The notes under the pieces: model-generated
Told to the model about the DNA's origin: nothing
What the model saw: only the letters and a program-made list of their open reading frames with translations
Databases searched by the model: none
Source: an uncultured Clostridium sp.
GTDB taxonomy: Bacteria > Bacillota > Clostridia > Lachnospirales > Lachnospiraceae
NCBI GenBank assembly: GCA_900551225.1
Contig: URUZ01000425.1
Span: 1-5,081, forward strand
Direction of reading: 5' to 3'
Length of the DNA: 5,081 bases
Program-made: the position numbers and the translations under genes
Shown here: positions 1 to 4,773 of the stretch, piece by piece
Position numbering within the stretch: the first letter of the stretch is position 1
Layout of the letters: each line of letters begins with the position of its first letter

Positions 1-9
1 ATATTTAAT

Positions 10-90
10 TATACCTGTTTGACCAGAAAATGCAATAAATAAGGCGGCCATGATCAGATGGCAGCCTTATTTTTCGTAAAAACAGGTATA
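10..90. repeat. 11-bp perfect inverted repeat enclosing the terminator hairpin
   Basis: TATACCTGTTT at 10-20 is the exact reverse complement of AAACAGGTATA at 80-90. The two arms enclose 59 bases, including the hairpin at 37-72, so on paper they form an outer stem around the terminator. This could be an extended RNA fold at the end of the upstream transcript, a paired protein-binding site, or chance in AT-rich DNA. The arms themselves are seen directly; any function is inference. Confidence 0.5.
37..74 (+). terminator. Rho-independent terminator of an upstream gene off the left edge
   Basis: AAATAAGGC (37-45) pairs with GCCTTATTT (64-72). After one G-A mismatch the stem continues as GCCA (47-50) with TGGC (59-62), closing an 8-base loop. 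The right arm runs directly into a T tract (70-74). This is the usual shape of an intrinsic terminator reading rightward, so a plus-strand gene probably ends just before this window. None of that gene's coding sequence can be recognised with confidence. Confidence 0.7.
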
Positions 91-173
91 TTGGTGGTGA
101 TATTAAGAAGAAAGGTAAAGAAAAATGCAAAAGTTCCCCATAATATATACAGAAAATATTTAAAACTTTAATG

Positions 174-202
174 TGTTCAAATCCGTACTTGTACGATATA
201 AT
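174..202 (+). promoter_or_regulatory. Probable sigma-A promoter of the M42-GNAT operon
   Basis: A perfect -10 hexamer TATAAT lies at 197-202. At the ideal 17-base spacing there is only a weak -35, TGTTCA (174-179), matching 3 of 6 consensus bases. Transcription would start near 209, leaving a leader of about 30 bases before the ATG at 241. The ribosome site AGGAG (228-232) sits 8 bases before that ATG. The weak -35 together with the palindrome over the -10 box suggests control by a regulator. Confidence 0.6.
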
Positions 203-210
203 AAAGTACG
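184..210. promoter_or_regulatory. Candidate operator palindrome over the -10 box
   Basis: CGTACTT (184-190) and AAGTACG (204-210) form a perfect 7-bp inverted repeat with 13 bases between the arms. The arms flank the TATAAT at 197-202. A third GTAC core lies at 191-194, so GTAC occurs three times in 25 bases (185, 191 and 206). Placement over the promoter fits a repressor or MerR-like activator site. No cognate regulator is visible next to it. Confidence 0.4.
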
Positions 211-240
211 AATGTTAAGGGGAAAAGAGGAGATACAGAT

Positions 241-1260
241 ATGCATACATTTATGACAGAATATTTGGAGAAAATTGTAAATATACCCAGTCCTTCGGGC
301 TATACAGACCGTCTGATGGAAGTGCTGGCCGCGGATGCCAGGGAGATGGGATATGAGGTGACCCGCACCAACCGGGGCGCAGTGATGATCCATGTTGAGG
401 GGCGCAGCGGCGGGAATCTGTGTCTGGCGGCCCACGGGGACACGCTGGGAGCGGTGGTGCGCTCCATCAGCGGGGACGGTACCCTGCGGATTGTGCCGGT
501 GGGCGGCTACACCATGGAGAGCGTGGAGGGGGAATACTGCACTGTCCACACCAGGGATGGGAAATCATACCGTGGAACCGCGCTGACCAAATCCCCGTCG
601 GTCCATGTGTTTGACGATGCCAGGGAGTTAAAACGGGCGGAGGAAAACATGGTGATCCGCCTGGATGAGATGGTGTACTCCAAGGAGGATGTGAAGGCCT
701 TGGGAATCCAGAACGGCGACTTCATCTCCTGGGACCCCAGGTTCGAGCTGCTGAGCAACGGCTTCATCCGCTCCCGCCATCTGGATGACAAGGCCAGCGT
801 GGCCGTGCTGTTCACATTGCTGAAGGAGATGAAGGAGAAGGACCTGAAACCATGCCAGAACCTTCTGATCATGATCACCAATTTTGAGGAGGTGGGCTTC
901 GGCGCCAGCTACATGCCCGGTGATATTCCTGAGATGCTGGTGGTGGACATGGGCGCCGTGGGCGATGACCTGGACGGCAGGGAGGACAGGGTGTCCATTG
1001 TGGCCAAGGATTCCCAGGGGCCCTTCGACTATGGCATGACCACCCGGCTCATAGAGATAGCCAGGGAGCGGGGCCTGGATTACGCGGTGGACGTGTTCCG
1101 CCACTATGGCTCCGACGGGGCAGCGGCCATCAAGGGCGGCGCCAACATCCGCTGTGCGCTGATCGGCCAGGGTGTCCAGGCTTCCCACCACATGGAGAGG
1201 ACCCATGTGAAGGGGATGGAACACACACTGGAGCTGATTAAGGGGTATATCGGATTGTAA
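241..1260 (+). CDS. M42-family metallo-aminopeptidase
   Basis: A cytosolic M42-family (glutamyl aminopeptidase / cellulase M-like) two-metal hydrolase of 339 residues, close to the usual 340-360, with no signal peptide. Known M42 enzymes remove N-terminal residues from peptides and often form large tetrahedral oligomers. The expected metal and catalytic residues appear in family order: H65-x-D67 (AAHGDTLG), bridging D182 (HLDDKAS), catalytic E216 and metal E217 (FEEVGFG), D236 (VVDMG), and C-terminal H316 or H317 (SHHMERTH). Textbook members read HxDEIG and RYxHSPxE; here Thr replaces the Glu after D67 and the end reads HHMERTH, marking a divergent subgroup. The ATG at 241 has AGGAG 8 bases upstream. 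It is the first gene of an operon with the GNAT gene. The substrate is unknown; family assignment is firm, exact role is not. Confidence 0.9.
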   Translation: MHTFMTEYLEKIVNIPSPSGYTDRLMEVLAADAREMGYEVTRTNRGAVMIHVEGRSGGNLCLAAHGDTLGAVVRSISGDGTLRIVPVGGYTMESVEGEYCTVHTRDGKSYRGTALTKSPSVHVFDDARELKRAEENMVIRLDEMVYSKEDVKALGIQNGDFISWDPRFELLSNGFIRSRHLDDKASVAVLFTLLKEMKEKDLKPCQNLLIMITNFEEVGFGASYMPGDIPEMLVVDMGAVGDDLDGREDRVSIVAKDSQGPFDYGMTTRLIEIARERGLDYAVDVFRHYGSDGAAAIKGGANIRCALIGQGVQASHHMERTHVKGMEHTLELIKGYIGL

Positions 1261-1275
1261 ATGGCGGGGGCGCAG

Positions 1276-1749
1276 ATGGACTATATCATACGGGAACTCA
1301 GAAAATCAGAATATCCGCTGCTGAAAGACTTCTTATATGAAGCGATATTCGTGCCGGAGGGGGTCAAACCTCCGCCTAGGACCATCATTCAAGAACCTGA
1401 ACTTCGTATCTATGTGGATCACTTCGGGGAGGATAAGAACGACTGGGCGCTGGCTGCTGAGTCAGATATGAAAATCATAGGTGCTGTGTGGGTGCGTATC
1501 ATGGATGACTATGGCCATGTGGAAGAAGAAACACCGTCTTTTGCAGTCTCCCTCAGCCCGGAATACCGGGGAATGGGGATAGGGACCGCGCTGATGAGGG
1601 AAATGCTGGCGCTGCTGAAATGCAAGGGCTATGCACGTGCCTCCCTGGCTGTCCAGAAGGCCAACTATGCGGTGAACATGTACCGGAACCTGGGCTTTGC
1701 GGCCATTGATGAGAATGACGAAGAATATATTATGGTCAAATATATATAA
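1276..1749 (+). CDS. GNAT-family N-acetyltransferase
   Basis: A single-domain GNAT acetyltransferase (157 residues from this start) that should move an acetyl group from acetyl-CoA to an amine on a small molecule, peptide or protein. The acetyl-CoA pyrophosphate loop is clear: EYRGMGIGTALM, with R98-G-M-G-I-G103. The family's C-terminal element is also clear: NYAVNMYRNLGF (about 130-141), which packs near the CoA thiol. I chose ATG 1276 because MDYIIREL places the first beta strand at the usual distance from the N-terminus and GGGGG lies at 1266-1270. The in-frame ATG at 1261, directly after the upstream stop, would add MAGAQ; its nearest ribosome-like site (AAGGGG, 1240-1245) is rather far away. 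The near-zero gap to the M42 gene implies cotranscription and probable translational coupling. The acetyl acceptor cannot be predicted. Confidence 0.88.
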   Translation: MDYIIRELRKSEYPLLKDFLYEAIFVPEGVKPPPRTIIQEPELRIYVDHFGEDKNDWALAAESDMKIIGAVWVRIMDDYGHVEEETPSFAVSLSPEYRGMGIGTALMREMLALLKCKGYARASLAVQKANYAVNMYRNLGFAAIDENDEEYIMVKYI

Positions 1750-1765
1750 CTTTAACCTTCAGATT

Positions 1766-1813
1766 GGGGGCTGGTCGGCGGACATTTCCGTTGATCAGCT
1801 CCCATAATATTTT
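1766..1813 (+). terminator. Hairpin terminator of the M42-GNAT operon, overlapping the convergent tetR-type gene's stop
   Basis: GGGGGCTGGTCGGCGG (1766-1781) pairs along its full length with CCGTTGATCAGCTCCC (1788-1803) around the 6-base loop ACATTT. This gives 16 pairs, four of them G-U. An AT-rich tract (ATAATATTTT, 1804-1813) follows. In minus-strand RNA the four G-U pairs become C-A mismatches, so the fold favours plus-strand transcripts and should end the M42-GNAT operon. The right arm covers the TGA (1795-1797) of the convergent regulator gene. Confidence 0.7.
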
Positions 1814-2379
1814 ATAACCATATCCACGCCCCTTTGGGACCGCTGGGACAGATTGTAAGACCCTTCGTGAAGGCACCAGTCATAGATGATTCCCCTGGCG
1901 ATTCCCAGAATATCTTCCGTAATCACAACCGGATCGCCTGAAAGCGCTCCGCCGGATATGCCGTCCTCTACCGTTTGGCAGATGGTTTTGTAAAAAAAAC
2001 GGTCCGGATTCAAGATGTATTTTTCACTGCTGGTCAGCTGGTTTTTGAAATACTGCAGGGCCGCGGACGGTCCCATATTCTCCATGGACTGGGCCTGCCC
2101 TGATATGAGAAAATGGATGGCCTCAATGGGGGAATCCGGGTGTCCGTGGTTCCACGCCTCCTCGGACTGCTCGTCAAAGATCCGGTAGCCTTCATCCAGA
2201 ATATTATCCTTGCTTTTAAAATGATGATAAAATGCGCCCACCGATACCTCCGCGTAGGCGCAGATATCCTGTACGGTTACATTTTCATATGATTTCTGCG
2301 CAAACAGGGAGACTGCGCAGGAGAAGATTTTCTGTTTTGTTGCGATTGCCTGTTTCTGACGGCTGGTCTGTGGCTTCAT
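1795..2379 (-). CDS. TetR/AcrR-family transcriptional regulator
   Basis: A 194-residue protein, a typical TetR length, that probably represses its own gene and the divergent ene-reductase gene until a ligand binds. The N-terminal DNA-binding domain is clear: first helix around 11-29 (AIATKQKIFSCAVSLFAQKS region), then the helix-turn-helix VTVQDICAYAEVSVGAFYHHF (about 34-54) and the family-typical KSKDNIL. The C-terminal part (about 65-194) is helical and ligand-binding in this family; it contains ARGIIYDWCLHEG (161-173). I chose ATG at 2379 because AGAGGA lies 8 bases upstream and the protein starts just before the TetR fold. The reading frame stays open back to 2505, but those 42 residues cover the promoter region and look non-coding. 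Its stop lies in the hairpin shared with the converging operon. Ligand unknown. Confidence 0.9.
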   Translation of the reverse strand: MKPQTSRQKQAIATKQKIFSCAVSLFAQKSYENVTVQDICAYAEVSVGAFYHHFKSKDNILDEGYRIFDEQSEEAWNHGHPDSPIEAIHFLISGQAQSMENMGPSAALQYFKNQLTSSEKYILNPDRFFYKTICQTVEDGISGGALSGDPVVITEDILGIARGIIYDWCLHEGSYNLSQRSQRGVDMVIKYYGS

Positions 2380-2449
2380 AATATCTGTCCTCTTATAAAA
2401 TGCTCTGTTTTTGCTGGCAGTGATTAAAGCGAAGATCTGCCGCAGTAAT

Positions 2450-2479
2450 AGAATAGCACGTATTTCCGACCCTTGACAA
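2450..2479 (-). promoter_or_regulatory. Candidate promoter of the TetR-family gene
   Basis: Reading the minus strand, TTGTCA (2474-2479, 5 of 6 matches to the -35 consensus) is followed after 18 bases by TATTCT (2450-2455, 4 of 6 matches to TATAAT). Transcription would start near 2443, giving a leader of about 64 bases before the ATG at 2379. The -35 box lies within one of the two TTGACAA repeats, which would allow autorepression. No experimental support is available here. Confidence 0.4.
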
Positions 2480-2513
2480 TAGCTTTCCAAGAAGTTTGTG
2501 CACATTTGACAAA
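2473..2513. promoter_or_regulatory. Pair of TTGACAA sites, candidate regulator-binding sequences
   Basis: TTGACAA occurs at 2473-2479 and 2506-2512, 33 bases apart (about three helical turns). Each copy is itself an odd palindrome, TTG-A-CAA; the second extends to TTTG-A-CAAA (2505-2513). An exact palindrome TGTGCACA (2497-2504) lies directly beside the second copy, and TTTGT (2495-2499) mirrors ACAAA (2509-2513). Symmetric elements between a divergent TetR gene and its neighbour are the natural place for operators. TTGACA is also the -35 consensus, so promoter function is an alternative. Confidence 0.35.
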
Positions 2514-2564
2514 ATATGATTCGGCGAATTGTATTCTGTTACTATGGCGTGTTCCCGCGGGCTA

Positions 2565-2579
2565 TGTTATAATTTTAAC
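2565..2579 (+). promoter_or_regulatory. Extended -10 promoter of the ene-reductase gene with overlapping near-palindrome
   Basis: TGTTATAAT (2565-2573) is a perfect -10 hexamer (2568-2573) with the extended TGn element. At 17-base spacing the -35 position reads TGGCGT (2545-2550), which is poor, so the extended -10 probably carries the promoter. GTTATAATTTTAAC (2566-2579) is a 14-base palindrome with one mismatched pair out of seven, lying exactly over the -10. This is a good position for repression by the divergent TetR protein. Transcription would start near 2580, with AAAGGAG at 2597-2603 as the ribosome site. Confidence 0.55.
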
Positions 2580-2609
2580 TAACCAATAAGGATAGGAAAG
2601 GAGTTATCT

Positions 2610-4658
2610 ATGTCAACGAAGTACAAACATTTATTTTCTCCGATTAAGGTCGGGGGCGTGGAACTGCCCAACCGTATTGCACTGATGCCCATGGGCGTAT
2701 TTTCTCCCCGCCTGCTGGACCAGAGGACGGGGGCTTACACCAAGGACGGCTCTGATTATTATATTGAGCGCGCCAAGGGCGGGACCGGGCTGATCGTCAC
2801 AGGCGTGGTTCCGATTATTCCGCTGCCGGCCAGGAATCCGGTCAATTTTCCTGAGGAGTATGTGGAGGCCATGAAGTATCTGGCAGACGGTGTCCATGCC
2901 TATGGGGCAAAAGTTTTCGTCCAGTTTACGGCTATGACGGGGAGGGCGGCCCATCTGACAAGCCAGGCAGATTGGAATATGCTGCCCGCGCCTGCGCCCA
3001 TCCAGAACGTGTGGGACCCCACGGTGAAGAACCGCGGCATCACAAAGGAAGAGATCAAACAGTACGTGGAGAATTTTGCCCAGGCCTCTTATCTGGTAAA
3101 ACAGGCGGGCGGTGACGGTGTGGAAATCCACGCAGTCCACGAGGGATATCTGCTGGATCAGTTTGCCATCGGATTCTACAATAAGCGGACGGATGAGTAC
3201 GGCGGATGTCTGGAAAACAGGCTGCGTTTCCCAAGAGAGATCGTGGAGGCAATCAAGGCGAAATGCGGCAGGGATTTCCCTGTATCCATCCGCTACAGCG
3301 TGCGCAGCTATGTAAAGGACTTTAACCGCGGGGCGCTGCCCGGCGAGGAGTTCGAGGAGAAGGGAAGGGATCTGGCAGAGGGCATTGCCGTGGCCAAGCT
3401 GCTGGAGGAATACGGCTATGATATGCTGGACTGCGACAACGGCAGCTATGATTCCTGGTTCTGGCCCCATCCACCGGTCTATATGCCGAAGGCCTGCAAT
3501 TTAAAGGACGTGGCGGAGGTGAAGAAGGCTGTCTCCATCCCCGTGGTATGCGCAGGGAAGTTCGACGACCCGGATCTGGCGGAGGAGGCCATCGGGGGCG
3601 GACAGATCGACATCATGGGCATGGGAAGGCCCCTGCTTGCGGACCCGGAGCTTGGCAACAAGTTCTATGAGGGAAGGCTGGATGATGTGCGGCCCTGCAT
3701 CTGCTGCCATCAGGGCTGTTTGGGCCGTATTTTCCAGGGAAAGGATATCAGCTGCGCGGTCAATCCTGCTTGCGGACGGGAGGAGAGCTATCGGCTGAAG
3801 CCCGCAGAGACAAAGAAAAAGGTGCTGGTGATCGGCGGAGGCCTGGGCGGCATGGAGGCCGCCAGAGTGTGCGCACTGCGCGGACATGAGGTGGACTTAT
3901 ATGAGCAGTCGGACCGGCTGGGCGGAGTGTTCGTAGCGGCTGCCTCCCCGGAGTTCAAGGAGGATGACAAGAGGCTGCTGGCCTGGTATGAGAAGCAGAT
4001 GGCAGAGCTGCCGGTGAGAGTACATATGAACTCCAGGGTGACGGCAGATATGACGGCCGGATACGATGAGATATTCGCGGCCACCGGCGCCAGGGAGAGA
4101 ACACTCTCCACGCCCGGCTTTGATTCCCCCAATGTGACCTATGCCATCGAGACGCTGAAACGGGAGAAGATTGAAGGCGATAATGTCCTGATCGTGGGCG
4201 GAGGCCTGACCGGCTGTGAGATTGCATACATGCTGGGCAAGGAAGGGAAGAAGGTCACCATTGTGGAGACGGCTGAGACCATCTTAAATGCCTTCGGCCT
4301 GTCGGCAGCCAACTACAATATGCTGATGGAGCTTTTAGATTACTACAAGGTAAATGTGATCAAAAATGCCGTGGTGGAACGCTATCAGGATGGAGTGGCA
4401 ACGGTAATTGAGACAGAGAAGAACTATCCCAACGCGGCGGGCAGGGCAAAGCGCATGTTTGCCTTGGGAGTCCAGGGAATGAAAGTGAAACATGAGATTC
4501 CGGCGGATCATATTGTTGTATCCATCGGATATACACCGGAAAATGATCTCTATGAAAAAATAAAAGGGGAACATGTACACCTGATCGGAGATGCGAAGCA
4601 GCCCACCAACATAATGGATGCAATCTGGGCGGCTTATGAGACGGCGATGAATCTGTAG
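2610..4658 (+). CDS. Enoate reductase-like NADH-dependent flavin/Fe-S oxidoreductase (Old Yellow Enzyme family)
   Basis: A 682-residue cytosolic enzyme that should reduce an activated C=C bond, passing hydride from NADH through FAD and a 4Fe-4S cluster to FMN. Domain 1 (about 8-360) is the FMN TIM barrel: LFSPIKVGG, PNRIALMPMG, HAVHEGYLLDQF (174-185; Y180 matches the proposed proton donor of 2,4-dienoyl-CoA reductase), NKRTDEYGG, and phosphate-binding GMGRPLLADP (337-346). Cysteines C363-x2-C366-x3-C370-x11-C382 match the cluster spacing of the family. Domain 2 has two Rossmann signatures: VIGGGLGGMEAARV (407-420, FAD) and IVGGGLTGCEIAY (528-540, NADH). HLIGDAKQPTNIMDAIWAAYE closes the FAD site. 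From recall, HAVHEGYLLDQF and SYDSWxWxHPPxY are closer to clostridial 2-enoate/cinnamate reductases (EC 1.3.1.31, FldZ type) than to BaiCD or BaiH. AAAGGAG lies 6 bases before ATG 2610. Substrate is inferred only to class. Confidence 0.92.
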   Translation: MSTKYKHLFSPIKVGGVELPNRIALMPMGVFSPRLLDQRTGAYTKDGSDYYIERAKGGTGLIVTGVVPIIPLPARNPVNFPEEYVEAMKYLADGVHAYGAKVFVQFTAMTGRAAHLTSQADWNMLPAPAPIQNVWDPTVKNRGITKEEIKQYVENFAQASYLVKQAGGDGVEIHAVHEGYLLDQFAIGFYNKRTDEYGGCLENRLRFPREIVEAIKAKCGRDFPVSIRYSVRSYVKDFNRGALPGEEFEEKGRDLAEGIAVAKLLEEYGYDMLDCDNGSYDSWFWPHPPVYMPKACNLKDVAEVKKAVSIPVVCAGKFDDPDLAEEAIGGGQIDIMGMGRPLLADPELGNKFYEGRLDDVRPCICCHQGCLGRIFQGKDISCAVNPACGREESYRLKPAETKKKVLVIGGGLGGMEAARVCALRGHEVDLYEQSDRLGGVFVAAASPEFKEDDKRLLAWYEKQMAELPVRVHMNSRVTADMTAGYDEIFAATGARERTLSTPGFDSPNVTYAIETLKREKIEGDNVLIVGGGLTGCEIAYMLGKEGKKVTIVETAETILNAFGLSAANYNMLMELLDYYKVNVIKNAVVERYQDGVATVIETEKNYPNAAGRAKRMFALGVQGMKVKHEIPADHIVVSIGYTPENDLYEKIKGEHVHLIGDAKQPTNIMDAIWAAYETAMNL

Positions 4659-4662
4659 CAGA

Positions 4663-4705
4663 GCGGGGCGGGGCTGTCCGGAAATGGGACAGCCCGCCCC
4701 GCCTT
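4663..4705 (+). terminator. GC-rich hairpin terminator after the ene-reductase gene
   Basis: Starting 4 bases after the stop codon, GCGGGGC (4663-4669) pairs with GCCCCGC (4696-4702). After one bulged G, GGGCTGTCC (4671-4679) pairs with GGACAGCCC (4687-4695). The result is a 16-bp stem with a 7-base loop. The bases that follow, CTTCCTCATT, form only a weak T tract. Position and stem strength support a terminator. The almost symmetrical stem could also serve the converging LysR-type gene. Confidence 0.65.
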
Positions 4706-4773
4706 CCTCATTGGAATTAAATCTCCCACAAAGTGTGGCGAACGGCTGGCGAAAAGCAATTTTCATCCACACG
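4706..4773. other. Short convergent spacer with small competing hairpins
   Basis: No gene is seen between the GC-rich hairpin and the stop of the LysR-type gene. CCACA (4726-4730) can pair with TGTGG (4734-4738), while GTGTGG (4733-4738) can instead pair with CCACAC (4767-4772). GAAAA-GCAA-TTTTC (4751-4764) forms a small stem with a GNRA-type loop on the plus strand. These may be weak terminator elements for the minus-strand gene. None is strong enough to call. Confidence 0.3.

Noticed and set aside
1..42. Frame open from the left edge to a TAA at 40-42, possibly the tail of an upstream gene
   Set aside because: Only 13 codons, AT-rich, and its end falls inside the terminator stem; cannot be told from chance.
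125..163. Possible 12-codon leader ORF (start MQKFPI) with AAGG upstream
   Set aside because: It lies upstream of the best promoter (-10 at 197), shows no run of regulatory codons, and such short frames are expected by chance in AT-rich DNA.
160..1224. Long minus-strand open frames opposite the M42 gene (for example 160-549 and 628-1224)
   Set aside because: They are complementary-frame shadows of a gene with clear motifs; compositions are His/Pro/Arg-rich, with no recognisable domain.
2380..2505. N-terminal extension of the TetR-family protein by 42 codons (frame open back to 2505)
   Set aside because: The added residues precede the TetR fold, overlap the likely promoter, and have no better ribosome site; ATG 2379 has AGAGGA 8 bases upstream.
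2631..3470. 279-codon minus-strand open frame opposite the ene-reductase gene, plus smaller ones to about 4800
   Set aside because: These are shadows of a high-GC coding strand. The forward gene has complete family motifs end to end, and the antisense products show none.
2610..4658. Assignment as bile-acid baiCD or baiH
   Set aside because: The fold is shared, but the barrel signatures (HAVHEGYLLDQF, SYDSWFWPHPPVY) fit enoate/cinnamate reductases better, and no other bai gene is present.
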